A DNA stretch of 64,000 nt from Phocoena phocoena (GCF_963924675.1 NC_089221.1:136566263-136630262); one strand, 5' to 3'. Counted from the first letter of the stretch, positions 1 through 9,664 are shown. A program made the numbers and translations. The notes: generated from the sequence alone by a model not told the origin.

Positions 1-1479
1 CTCAGAATAAAAGGGAGAAAAAGTAGAAATAAAGAAAGAGGATAAAATAAAATAAAGTAAGAAAAAATAAAGTTATTAAAATAATTATTAAGAAAAAATT
101 TTTTTTAAAAAGTTAAAAAAAAAAAAAGGACAGATAGAACCCTAGGATAAACGGTGAAAGCAAAGCTGTACAGACAAAATCTCACACAGAAGCATACACA
201 TACACACTCACAAAAAGAGGAAAAGGGGAAAAAATAATAAATCTTGCACTTAAAGTCCACCTCCTCAATTTGGAATGATTTGTTGTCTATTCAGGTATTC
301 CACAGATTCAGGGTACATCAAGTTGATTGTGGAGATTTAATCCGCTGCTCCTGAGGCTGCTGGGAGAGATTTCCCCTTCTCTTTGTTTGCATAGCTCCCG
401 GGGCTCAGTTTTGGATTTGGCCCTGCCTCTGCGTGTAGGTCGCCGGAGGGCGTCTGTTCTTCGCCAGAGCGCATCTGTTCTTCAGACAGGACGGGGTTAA
501 AGGAGCCGCTGCTTTGGGGGCTCTGGCTCACTCAGGCTGAGGGGAGGGAGGGGCACGGAGTGCGGGGCGAGCCTGCGGCGGCAGAGGCCGGCGTGACGTT
601 GCATCAGCCTGAGGCGCGCTGTGCGTTCTCCCGGGGAAGTTGTCCCTGGATCACGGGACGCTCGCAGTGGCGGGCCGTACAGGCTCCCCGTAAGGGAGGT
701 GTGGAGAGTGACCTGTGCTCGCACACAGGCTTCTTGGTGGCAGCAGCAGCAGCCTTAGTGTCTCATGTCCGTCTCTGGGGTCCGCGTTGTTAGCCGCGGC
801 TCGGACCCGTCTCTGGAGCTCCTTTAAGCAGCACTCTTAGTCCCCTCTCCTCGCGCACCAGGAAACAAAGAGGGAAGAAAAAGTCTCTTGGCTCTTCAGC
901 AGGTCCAGACTTTTCCCCGGACTCCCTCCTGGCTAGCCGTGGTGCACAAACCCCCTGCAGGCTGTGTTCACGCCGCCAACCCCAGTCCTCTCCCTGCACT
1001 CCGACCGAAGCCCGAGCCTCAGCTCCCAGCCCCGCCCGCCCTGGCGGGTGAGCAGACAAGCCTCTCGGACCGGTGAGTGCTGGTTGGCACCGATCCTCTG
1101 TGTGGGAATATCTCCGCTTTGCCCTCTGCACCCCTGTTGCTGTGCTCTCCTCCGCGGCGCCGAAGCTCCCCCCTCTGCCTCCCGCAGTCTCTGCCCGCGA
1201 AGGGGCTTCCTAGTGTGTGGAAAGCTTTCCTCCTTCACAGCTCCCTCCCACTGATGCAGGTCCCGTCCCTATTCTTTTGTCTCTGTTTATTCTTTTTTCT
1301 TTTGCCCTACCCAGGTATGTGGGGAGTTTCTTGCCTTTTGGGAGGTCTGAAGTCTTCTGCCAGCGTTCAGTAGGTGTTCTGTAGGAGTTGTTCCACGTGT
1401 AGATGTATTTCTGATGTATCTGTGGGGAGGAAGGTGAACTCCGCCTCTTAACTCTTCCGCCATTTTCCCCGCCGTCACC
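1..1479 (-). mobile_element. L1 LINE 5' UTR (partial, continues off left edge)
   Basis: Read on the minus strand, the block starts with a GC-rich leader at about 1479 that holds AAAATGGCGGAA, and it becomes A/T-rich towards position 1. This is the layout of a cetartiodactyl L1 5' UTR: promoter at the 5' end, then the approach to ORF1. The plus-strand end is GCCGTCACC at 1471-1479. No ORF1 or ORF2 is inside the window; they would lie left of base 1. Open frames of 60-113 codons on both strands here look incidental to GC richness. Because the 5' end is present, the element may be close to full length, but that cannot be judged here. The subfamily is inferred from memory of whale L1 sequence. 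Confidence 0.75.
420..1250 (-). promoter_or_regulatory. CpG-rich L1 internal promoter region
   Basis: This is the most CpG-rich part of the window, with repeated CG in GGCGCG, CCGCGG and CGCGCACC contexts. It lies in the L1 5' UTR, which in mammals carries an internal Pol II promoter and often an antisense promoter. A YY1-like motif (CCGCCATTTT on plus, AAAATGGCGG on minus) lies nearby at 1458-1467, where L1 elements commonly have the site that sets the start of transcription. Activity in this copy is inferred. Confidence 0.5.
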
Positions 1480-1507
1480 ACTACACCTTTTTATGTCCAC
1501 AGCGATT

Positions 1508-2010
1508 TCTTGAATGACAGTTACGTGCTAAGTCACTGTGCTAAGTTCAGTGGACACAGCTGTGAGCAGACAGACTGTGTCCCCACAGAGGTAAACATGT
1601 ATATGCAGAGGATAAAATCATATGAGGGAAATGAACTGTGGGTGAGACAGGATAACAGGGAGACCTCACTGTAATAGGTCAGGGGAGGCTTGTGGTCCAG
1701 TGTTTAAGACTCCGTGCTTCAAATCTTGGGGGCACGGGTTCAGTCCCGTATTAGGGAACTAGGATCGCACATGCTGCACAGTGTGGCCAAAAAAAAAGGT
1801 CAGGGGAGGCCTTTCTGATGAGGTGGAATTTAAGATGGGACCTGAGAGTAAACCAGGATAAGAGGCAGCAAGACGTGCCAGCAAGACGTCTCCATCATGG
1901 GAACGGGCTTGCTGTGTGTGAGGAACTGAAAGGAGGTCAATGTGAGCAGAGCATGGAGGACAGAGAGGAGGGACGCCCAGCAAGGCTGAGACAGGCCTGG
2001 GCTAGTTGCT
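1508..2010 (-). mobile_element. L2 LINE fragment, split by a SINE
   Basis: The left part resembles the L2 3' end in reverse (GTGCTAAGTTCAGTGGACAC, then an ACAGACTGTG segment). The right part carries the reversed L2 3'-UTR/RT-side pattern (GATGAGGTGGAATTTAAG, GGAACTGAAAGGAGGTCAA). The two halves are separated by the SINE at 1690-1797 and its duplicated target, so this was one element before that insertion. Confidence 0.65.
1690..1797 (+). mobile_element. Short tRNA-derived SINE (CHR/Bov-tA-like)
   Basis: About 108 bp: tRNA-like head (GTGGTCCAGTGTTTAAGACT), B-box-like GGGTTCAGTCC, a short body and an A9 tail. It is flanked by a perfect 13-bp TSD, GGTCAGGGGAGGC, at 1677-1689 and 1798-1810. It is a short, older type without the long 3' body of most other SINEs here, and the first bases of the usual head are missing. 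Confidence 0.8.
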
Positions 2011-2148
2011 ATATCACAAAGACCTTGTGTACTGGCACCTTGAGCACCAAAAGGTAGAAAAGCCACTGAACTGAAGCAGCCCCAACATCCAAACCAAGAT
2101 CAGGTACAAATGAGGTCCCTGAGAGCTGCAAAGCATTATTGACTGGAC

Positions 2149-2732
2149 CAGAGGTTTCCAAACCATCTCAGTTTATGGAGCCCTTAGTACCCCAGTGATT
2201 TTTTTCATGGTGCCCTTAGGCCAAAAGAAATACATAATGGTTCCATTTATTAAGTAGTTAGTTCCAAACAATGTAATGTCTTTATGTCCTAACAACTTTT
2301 TAGCAGTCATTTGAAAAAATGATACTCATAAATTGAAAGAAAATAATCCTATTTTTATTGCATTGTTAAATCACCTGGTTACTAAAGGGATGCACATGCC
2401 TGTTGGGCACTGGACAACAACTCAACCTTTGGAATCAGATTAGACGCTGCCACCTTTATTTCCTGTTCCACAGACTTCCTTATGGGACTTGGTTTGTTTT
2501 TTTTTTTTTTAATCACAGTTACTGCAGAAAACATGATTTTGCAAAGGTATGCCATCATTGAAAGAAATGCAGCATGATATAATGTTGACATTGAACAACC
2601 CTAAATTGGTGCAGTGTTCAACAGATGCTGAGTATTTCACGTTTCCCTTAGGGAATTTCAAGTATCTCCTAGCACTTCCGTGAATTTATATGGTGCCTTG
2701 GGGTGACTTGGTATACAGTTGGGGGACCACAG
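2149..2732. mobile_element. Probable ancient hAT-type DNA transposon
   Basis: The left end CAGAGGTTTCCAAAC and the right end GTTGGGGGACCACAG are imperfect inverted repeats (about 10 of 15 pairs) of the CAGNGGTTCCCAAAC form seen in hAT-Charlie elements. The interior is A/T-rich with no coding remnant. The 8-bp flanks (GACTGGAC and AAATAGAC) are only partly alike, as expected for an old insertion. I cannot name the family. Confidence 0.45.
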
Positions 2733-3256
2733 AAATAGACATATTACTTTCAGACTGTGGAACGAATATATTCCTTTGCCGCTAAATCCTTTCTCAAATC
2801 CATATTTGAACACATAGTAATATTATGTGTGAGAATTCCAGGAAGGAAAATCACCACCTTTCTGGAAATTGTGTCCTATTTGCGCATAATTCAATAGGGA
2901 TGGCCCCAGAGTGCTAAGCCAGCCTGGCTGCTTTGGATAGAGGAGAGGAGGGGAAAGGTGAGAAATGAGTACAGATCTTCAGCAACAGCATGAAAGCATG
3001 TGCTGTTGAACATGCTGTTGAACATGAGGAAATGAGTATGCAATGTGCAATAGAGATTTGGGGACCCCTGATGAAGCAATGAATGCCGGGATTCTGAAGG
3101 GTTGGTTGTTGTCAGAACCCTCAGTTAAACTGGCTAAGCCTTGGGGCGTTGACCCTCGTAGTCAGGAACATCCGGCTAGAAGATGATTATAGAACATGCA
3201 GAAAAGGAATTCAACACCTAGCTCTACCAACACATTCCTTTGGTTGCTCTCATCTG
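2733..3256. other. No recognised feature
   Basis: I see no gene or named repeat. A short local duplication, TGCTGTTGAACATG, occurs twice near 3001-3025. Confidence 0.5.
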
Positions 3257-3465
3257 TTTTTTTTTTTTTTTTTTTTTCGGGTACGCGGGCCTCCCACTGC
3301 TGCGGTCTCTCCAGTTGCGGAGCACAGGCTCCGGACGCGCAGGCTCAGGGCCATGGCTCACGGGCCCAGCCGCTCTGCGGCATGCGGGATCCTCCCACCG
3401 GGGCACGAGCCCGCGCCCCGTGCATCGGCAGGCGGACTCTCAACCACTGCGCCACCAGGGAAGCC
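3257..3465 (-). mobile_element. CHR SINE, short-bodied young type
   Basis: Minus-oriented: T21 at 3257-3277 is the reversed A-tail, and the head ends at 3465 (reverse of GGGCTTCCCTGGTGGCGCAG). The TSD is CTCATCTG at 3249-3256 and 3466-3473. The body includes GGCGGACTCTCAACCACTGC and the 3' TACGCGGGCCTC motif shared by the other short-bodied copies. Open frames across it are SINE-derived. Confidence 0.93.
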
Positions 3466-3473
3466 CTCATCTG

Positions 3474-4228
3474 TTTCTTTAGATGGATGCCATTCTTGGT
3501 GACTGAGAGAAAGTGTGAGGATTAGTGAGCAGATGAGCAGACCTGTATTTGGAATGCTCCAGAACCTTGATGCAGTATAAGCACCGTGTTGTTTCAATGA
3601 ATGAACAGTAGCCAGTAGAACCAGTTGACTTTAAGGCAGTTTAACTTTCTCTTTCTGCATGACATCATTTATGCAAATTTTCCAGGGTGGTTGAGACACT
3701 GATGAAACCAGTTTGCATGGAGATAACCTTATATCATCCTTGTGATGGCTGGACCCAGGAAATCAGCTGGAGAATCCACAGTATCACTCAGAGGTGAAAT
3801 GTGTCCTCATTGGTCAACACTTTAGGCATGAGAAAATCCACTCTGAATGAGGAAGCGCTCTTAGGTTGGCTTAGGCCATCTATCTGGTAGATGATCAGAG
3901 AGAGAGAGAGATACTTCCCTGGGGGAAATCCCTAGCCTTGGAAATTTTGCACTTGTTGGCATATTGAAGGATCCAAGTTCTCTTTGCAAGGTGTAGTCAT
4001 CTGGGTTCCCTCCTGGATCCACTGACTTGTCACGGTTTGCCACATGGAGAGTGGTTCCAGTGGTCAATTAACAAAATTTAAAAAGCATGGCTTTATTGGG
4101 GGCTGGGAGTGGAGATGGAAAATAGCAATATATCCCTTCGAACATGGATGACCTGGACTGGAGCCACCTTTCCTCACTACATATTACATTTAAAGTAAGC
4201 TCGTGCTACCTTTTGAGGTGGAATATAG
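3474..4228. other. No recognised feature apart from a short AG run
   Basis: Unassigned sequence holding one short (AG)n run at about 3896-3911. No coding signal is seen. Confidence 0.5.
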
Positions 4229-4475
4229 GGCATAGTTAAACGTAATGGTCTCTAAGAGCCCAGATGCTTAAACACCAACTACCATTTATTGTTTATATGG
4301 CGTTGGGAAGGGTACTCGATCTTTCTGTGCTATACTTTCCTCATGTTACAATGGGGATGGTTTTTCTAGTACCTACCACAAAGGGCTGTTGTGAAGATTG
4401 GAGGAGATACTGAACAAAGAGGATTCATATGCTCTATGAACAGGACCTGGTTTACAACAGACATTCAGTACTTGT
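4229..4475 (+). mobile_element. MIR SINE fragment
   Basis: MIR core and 3' features in order: TAATGGTCTCTAAGAGCCCA, a diverged CTTTCCTCATGTTACAATGG, TAGTACCTACCACA, GGGCTGTTGTGAAGATT, and a decayed tail. This is the plus-strand MIR pattern (cctcatctgtaaaatgggg ... gttgtgaggattaaa). Confidence 0.7.
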
Positions 4476-4499
4476 TTTTTTTTGAGACTCCTGTCATCC

Positions 4500-4625
4500 A
4501 GGACTAGATAAATAGATTATAAGGTCCTTTGAGTCAAGATGCCTATTTTCTCTTTCTCTTGTAAGTCTTTCAATCTTTAGAACAATGTTGAGCACAGAAT
4601 TGGTGCTGTTGATTAATAACTTATA
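4500..4625 (+). mobile_element. Possible L2 3' end
   Basis: AGATTATAAGGTCCTTTGAG followed by GAACAATGTTGAGCACAGAA and a TTGATTAATAAC tail resembles the L2 3' end (actgtaagctccttgagg ... cagtgcctggcacagag ... ttgaatgaa). Divergence is high. Confidence 0.4.
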
Positions 4626-4781
4626 AAAATATTTCCCAGTGAATACTCAGGCACTTCTGAAAGTTGCAAGAGCTCTCAGGGTACTTGGTCATAAAACTAA
4701 CAAACACACCAAGATAGTCCTTGATTACAGTTCCAGATGCTCATATCTCATTTTCTTCAATATCCACTTGAAAATTGTATT

Positions 4782-5057
4782 TATTTATTTTAAAATATTT
4801 ATTTATTTTTTGTCTGAGTCGGGTCTTAGTTGCCCCACGTGAGATCGTTCGTTGAGGTGCATGGGCTCTTCATTGTGGTGTGTGGGCTTCTCTCTAGTTG
4901 TGGCACACGGGCTCCAGAGTGCGCAGGCTCAGTAGTTTTAGTGTGCAGGCTTAGTTGCTCCACGGCATGTGGGATCTTATTTCCCAGACCAGGGATCGAA
5001 CCGGCATCCCCTGCATTGCAGGACCGATTCTTAACCATTGGACCACCAGGGAAGTCC
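4782..5057 (-). mobile_element. CHR-type SINE, older copy
   Basis: Minus-oriented tRNA-derived SINE with an ATTT-rich reversed tail at 4782-4812 and head end ACCACCAGGGAAGTCC near 5057. The TSD TGAAAATTGTATT (4769-4781) matches TGAATATTGTATT (5058-5070) with one mismatch. Its body (GGTCTTAGTTGCCCCACGTG) differs from the short-bodied young type. Confidence 0.85.
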
Positions 5058-5207
5058 TGAATATTGTATTCTGTCTTTGTTGAGATGATCTCATTGTTCT
5101 ATTGGAACTTTTTGGAGTTAAGGCTTGAAGTAAAGACCCTTTATTAGCCTAAACTTGCAGGATGACAAAATCTAGGGCTTTTAGGAGCCAGGTATAAAAG
5201 GTAAACA

Positions 5208-5418
5208 GGGCTTCCCTGGTGGTGCAGTGGTTGAGAGTCCGCCTGCCGATGCAGGGGACACAGGTTCGTGCCCTGGTCCGGGAAGATCCCACATGCCGCG
5301 GAGCAGCTGGGCCTGTGAGCCATGGCCGCTGAGCCTGTGCGTCCGGAGCCTGTGCTCCGCAACTGGAGAGGCCACAACAGTGAGAGGCCCGCGTACCGCA
5401 AAAAAAAAAAAAAAAAAA
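5208..5418 (+). mobile_element. CHR SINE, short-bodied young type
   Basis: Complete plus-oriented copy: head GGGCTTCCCTGGTGGTGCAG, GGTTCGTGCCC B-box, GCCGCGGAGCAGCTGGGC body, GAGGCCCGCGTACCGC 3' end and A18 tail. A short TSD around TAAACA (about 5202-5207 and 5421-5426) flanks it. Confidence 0.92.
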
Positions 5419-5529
5419 GCTAAACAAGTGAAGGGTGCCGTGTATATGGTTCTGGATGGTCCTGGAGACATCAGAATACTAGGACAGTCATGTCCCATCT
5501 AAATGCATTCAAATTCAATTTTTCAAAAT

Positions 5530-6690
5530 TTAGACTTCATTTTTAATATCAGTTTAAGGTTTACAGCAAAATTGAGGGGAAGGTACAGAGATTTCACATA
5601 AACCCCCTGCCCCCCCCACATGCACAGCTTCCCCCATTATCAGCATCCCCATCAGAGTGGTACCTTTGTTAAAACTGATGAACCTACGTTGACATGTCAT
5701 TATCATTCAGAGCCCATAATTTACATTAGAGTTCACTCTTGGCATTGTACGTTCTGTCGGTTTAGACAAATCTGTAATGACATGTACCCATAATTGTGGT
5801 ATCATGTGGAGTGTTTTCACTGTCCTAAAAATCCTCTGCCCTCTACCTATTCATCCCTCCCCTCCTCAACTCCTGGCAGCCACTGATCTTTTTACTGTCT
5901 TCATAATTTTGCTTTTACCAGAATGTTATGTAGTTGAAATCATACAGTATGTAGCCTTTTCAGGCTGGCTTCTTTCACTTTGTAAATATGCATCTAAAGT
6001 TCCTTTGTGTCTTTTCATTATTTGATAGTTCATTGCTTTTTAGTGCTGAATAATATTCCATTGTCTGGATATACCATAGTTTATCTATTAATCTACTGAA
6101 AGACATCTTTGGCAACTATGAATAGAGCTGCTATAAACTTTATAAAAACCATTTGCAGGTTTTTGTGTGGACATAAGTTTTCAACTCCTTTGGGTAGATA
6201 CCAAGGAGCATGATTGCTGGCTTGTATAGTAAGAGTATGTTTATTTATATTTTATTTTTGGCTGCGTTGGGTCTTCGCCGCTGCGTGCATGCTTCCTCTA
6301 GTGGAGAGCAGGAGCTACTCTTTTTTTATTTAAATTAATTAATTAATTTATATTTTATTTTTGGCTGCGTTGGGTCTTCGTTTCTGTGCATGGGCTGTCT
6401 CCAGTTGCGGCGAGCGGGGGCCACTCTTCATCGCGGTGCACGGGCCTCTCACTATCGTGGCCTCTCTTGTTGCGGAGCACAGGCTCCAGACGCGCAGGCT
6501 CAGTACTTGTGGCTCATGGGCCTAGTTGCTCCACGGCATGTGGAATCTTCCCAGACCAGGGCTCGAACCCGCGTCCCCGGCATTGGCAGGCAGATTCTCA
6601 ACCACTGCGCCACCAGGGAAGCCCAAGAGTATGTTTAGTTTTATGAGAAACTGTCAAACTGTCTTCCAAAGTGGCTATACCTCAATTCAG
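5530..6690 (-). mobile_element. L1M 3' end and ORF2 C-terminal region, split by a SINE
   Basis: Minus-strand old L1. The 3' UTR is at left (GTTTAAGGTTTACAGCAAAA). The ORF2 C-terminal region is at right, with the reversed TATTCCATTGTCTGGATATA and CTATGAATAGAGCTGCTATA stretches seen in L1M elements. The SINE insertion at 6244-6624 interrupts it, and it resumes with CAAACTGTCTTCCAAAGTGG. Reading frame is lost. Confidence 0.85.
6244..6624 (-). mobile_element. Composite CHR SINE: full copy joined to a second 3' end
   Basis: A perfect 13-bp TSD, AAGAGTATGTTTA, lies at 6231-6243 and 6625-6637. Read on the minus strand, a complete long-bodied SINE (6624 to about 6365) ends in an A/T tail. A second SINE 3' end follows (about 6320 to 6244: GAGTAGCTCCTGCTCTCC ... 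GAAGACCCAACGCAGCC) with its own tail. No second TSD is visible at the internal junction, so one insertion event is favoured. Confidence 0.8.
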
Positions 6691-7015
6691 TTTTAAAAAT
6701 AATATTGTAATCACTACAACAAACATGTCTAGGGGTGGAATTTGACTGTACTGACTGATTGTAACCTCTGGAAAGGGTGCTTAAGACTCACCAAGGTATA
6801 ATACAGCTCAGAATTCTACACTAGGAATCATAGTGAATACAACTTCTCTTGATATCTCCTTGGTCCACATGAAAAATATGATGAATGAACAATTATTTCC
6901 TCTTCAAAATGCTCAGGACAAAAGTGTTTTCTATGCAATGCAGATACCAAACACATCCAGGAAGCTAGGGATCCTTTCCAAGGAAACATGAAAACAAGTG
7001 CATTTATTTATTTAT
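6691..7015. other. Unassigned sequence; short ATTT run at the right end
   Basis: I recognise no named repeat. About 45 bases at 6869-6915 are clearly similar to 13729-13776. The stretch ends in a short (TTTA)n run at about 7002-7020. Confidence 0.4.
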
Positions 7016-7019
7016 TTAT

Positions 7020-7590
7020 TCAGCCATTCCTTCATCCATGAAACTTTTATTGAATTCCTAGTGTATTGTTTGGTTGAGGGTAAATCCCTTTTCTTTTTCT
7101 TTTTAAAAAAATATTTATTTATTTGGTTGTGCTGGGTCTTAGTTGCGGCAGGTGAGCGTCTTAGTTGCGGCAGGTGAGCTCCTTAGTTGCGGCTAACTGG
7201 CTCCTTAGTTGTGGCATGTGAACTCTTAGTTGTGGCATGCACGTGAGATCTAGTTCCCTGACCAGGGATCAAACCCTGGCCAGCCCCCTGCATTGGGATA
7301 ACGGAGTCTTAACCAGTGCTCCACCAGGGAAGTCCCTAATCCCTTTTCATAAGGAGTTTACAGTTTAGCGGTGGAAATAAGCCAAGGGCTCAGATGTCTA
7401 TTAAACAGGACAGGATGAGAGAAGGCTCAAAGTCCAAATGAACCGCTAGGGGAATAGAAGGGGTGGAGAGACCACGCCCACTTGGGAGGTTGAAGGCAAG
7501 ATTACATGAAGGAGGAGGAGTCACAGTAGATTTGAAGGAGAGGCTGTACTGTTACAAGGAGAAGAGGGTCAGTCGGGGAGGGCTAGGAAA
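7020..7590 (-). mobile_element. L2 LINE fragment, split by a SINE
   Basis: Left part: reversed L2 3' end (CATTCCTTCATCCATGAAAC, TTTTATTGAATTCCTAGTG). After the SINE the reversed L2 pattern resumes (CATAAGGAGTTTACAGTTTA) and decays into purine-rich L2-like sequence. Confidence 0.55.
7094..7337 (-). mobile_element. CHR-type SINE with reiterated internal segment
   Basis: Minus-oriented SINE, head end CACCAGGGAAGTCCCT at about 7337. TSD AATCCCTTTTC is at 7083-7093 and 7338-7348. The body contains a roughly 21-bp unit (CTTAGTTGCGGCAGGTGAGC) repeated with variation four to five times at about 7138-7240, unlike the other copies here. Confidence 0.85.
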
Positions 7591-7799
7591 ATGCGCTAGA
7601 AAAATGCAGGGGCCCAGTGTCTAGGAGACACCCATTTGTTCTACCCTGGAGTTTAGTGTCCACAGGAGGAAAAGTGAAACAATGAAGCTGGAAAGATGAC
7701 AGCAGACAGGTATGCAAATAATTGACGAGAACAGTTGAGCACTATGAGCAAAGCCCAATTTAGGACCAGAGAGAGAAGTAAAATTCTTGCTCTTCACTG

Positions 7800-7905
7800 A
7801 ACGTGGGCTGTTTACCCTAAACTCTCTGTGCCTTGGTTTCCTCACCTGTAAAATGCGGATAATACTAACGCATTATTATTTACTTCTTGTAATGTTCTTA
7901 CAAGA
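7800..7905 (+). mobile_element. MIR fragment (left part)
   Basis: CTCTGTGCCTTGGTTTCCTC followed by ACCTGTAAAATGCGGATAAT is the MIR core on the plus strand. The matching MIR 3' tail appears at about 8101-8195, beyond an oppositely oriented MIR. Confidence 0.75.
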
Positions 7906-8100
7906 ACTAATGCTACTTGCTGAGTAAAAACCATGTGTCATGCTTTATGTGCATTAATTTATTTTATTGTTACAACAACCTTATGAGGAAGATACATTAT
8001 AATCCCCACTGATGTCTGAGGAAAATGAGACATAGAGAGAAAAAGTAACTTGACAGATGTCACAGAGATAGAAAATGGCAGGGCAGGGATAATGAGATAC
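7906..8100 (-). mobile_element. MIR SINE fragment
   Basis: Reversed MIR: GTGCATTAATTTATTTTATT, ACAACCTTATGAGGAAGATA, then GAGGAAAATGAGACATAGAG and AAGTAACTTGACAGATGTCA. It sits between two plus-oriented MIR pieces and may have inserted into that element. Confidence 0.75.
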
Positions 8101-8195
8101 TGTCTAGTGTATGATTTGGTCAAGATCAAACGTGAGCTCTTAGCTTAGTGCCTGCCAATAGCAAGCGCTTGATAAATGCTAGCTATTATTATTAT
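8101..8195 (+). mobile_element. MIR 3' tail (right part of split MIR)
   Basis: TAGTGCCTGCCAATAGCAAG then CGCTTGATAAATGCTAGCTA is the MIR 3' end on the plus strand. It probably belongs with 7800-7905. Confidence 0.6.
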
Positions 8196-8220
8196 TATTA
8201 ATTCTATTATTATTATTATT
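8184..8220 (+). repeat. (ATT)n microsatellite
   Basis: An interrupted ATT run at the MIR 3' tail, where such runs commonly grow. Confidence 0.9.
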
Positions 8221-8224
8221 TGGC

Positions 8225-8480
8225 TGGAGAAGTCATCTCAGGCTTCATGGGGGAGGTGACATTTGCAATCAGCCTTGAGGGTGGGTGGGCTTTGGACAGG
8301 TGGGGATGGAGCAGAAGGACATTTTAGACTTACGGACATAGCAGGAGCTTTGCAGCTTTGGGATAGAGAATCAGGGAGGAGACCTGGAGGCTGGATCATA
8401 GGCTCTAAGGGAAACAGGAGAGAAGGGTTCAGCTGGTGGTAGTGTGTCAGCATTTGAGTTTTAAATATAGGCAGTGAGGA
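8225..8480 (-). mobile_element. L2 LINE fragment
   Basis: Reversed L2: GGGGGAGGTGACATTTGCAA, CAGCCTTGAGGGTGGGTGGG, then a run resembling the group of L2 bases that reads gtgacatttgagctgagtcttgaagg. It is diverged towards the right end. Confidence 0.5.
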
Positions 8481-9426
8481 GATCAGAGCTTTGTTCAATT
8501 TTCTGTCTGTGAACCAAGCTGCCTGCTCTTGAGGCCATGCTGTCCTCTGGGGGCAGCTCTGCAAACCTGAGTCTGTGCAGCCAGGTACCCAGTTCTAGGG
8601 GTGCTTCCCAGGCCAGAAGAGGAAACGTCTTGGAGATCAGGAGTCTCCACTCAAAAGTCCAGCTTTCATTCTAGACTCATCCCTTGATCAGGACAGGTTG
8701 TCATTGAGTGCTTGTGTGTGCTCAGAGATGAAGGGAGAAAAAGAAACTGAATAGCAGAAGCCCCTCTGCAAGTCTTGTGGCTTTCTGCACCATCTCTCCT
8801 GCTGATACTTCCATTTAAGATCCAGAAGGGCACAGCTGACTTAAACCATCTCCAGGGCCAGATATTCCTGGGTGAAAATGAGGGGCTTCTTGGGAGGAAA
8901 TGAAAGAAGACAGAGATGTGGTTTTGCCTTAAGATTTTCTAATGTGAACTGCTGGACGGATTCATTTTGAAATAGAAAGATGGGCCTGAAAGTGTGATGT
9001 AAGTGCAGTCATTTGGAGTCCCTGCTGGAGAACAGACAGAGGTGAGTAGGGGTTCTCCAGAATTGCCTTGATGGAGTCTTTGGCTGGGAAGTGGGAGTGG
9101 AACACGCACAGAAATAGAAACTAGACCACCGGTCCCGTGTTTTCCAAAGGGCAAGTGCTGTGTGAGGTAATTTTAGACTGTAAGGGAACAACCCATTAAA
9201 CAGTTACAAATCACAAATGATAACGTTTTTCCATTTCATAGTTTTTCTGAAGGCATCGAGGAGGAGGTCTCAGTTTGGGGCTAGATGTGTCTTTAATGCC
9301 TCTCCACCACTTGTTGGTCTCTTTAACAGAGAGCGGGCCTCAGGTGCAGAGGTTTTAGAAGGCAGAAGTATCAATTCTAGAGGGTCTCATCCTTGGCTCA
9401 CACTGCTATTTCTTGAAAAGAGCTTT
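8481..9426. other. No recognised feature
   Basis: About 950 bases of mixed-composition sequence. I see no coding exon, named repeat or RNA gene. Open frames up to 71 codons are unremarkable. Confidence 0.5.
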
Positions 9427-9440
9427 AAAAATTACTTTTG

Positions 9441-9650
9441 GGGGCTTCCCTGGTGGCGCAGTGGTTGAGAGTCCGCCTGCCGATGCAGGGGACACGGGTT
9501 CGTGCCCCGGTCCGGGAAGATCCCACATGCCGCGGAGCGGCTGGGCCCGTGAGCCATGGCCGCTGAACCTGCGCGTCCGGAGCCTGTCCTCTGCAATGGG
9601 AGAGGCCAAAACAGTGAGAGGCCCGCGTACCGCCAAAAAAAAAAAAAAAG
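9441..9650 (+). mobile_element. CHR SINE, short-bodied young type, near consensus
   Basis: Complete plus copy with head GGGCTTCCCTGGTGGCGCAG, B-box GGTTCGTGCCC and an A-rich tail. A perfect 14-bp TSD, AAAAATTACTTTTG, lies at 9427-9440 and 9651-9664. The intact TSD and low divergence mark it as one of the younger insertions. Confidence 0.95.
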
Positions 9651-9664
9651 AAAAATTACTTTTG

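Noticed and set aside
9441..9520. tRNA-like A and B boxes as a possible tRNA gene
   Set aside because: It is the tRNA-derived head of a SINE; no cloverleaf with an anticodon stem is maintained.
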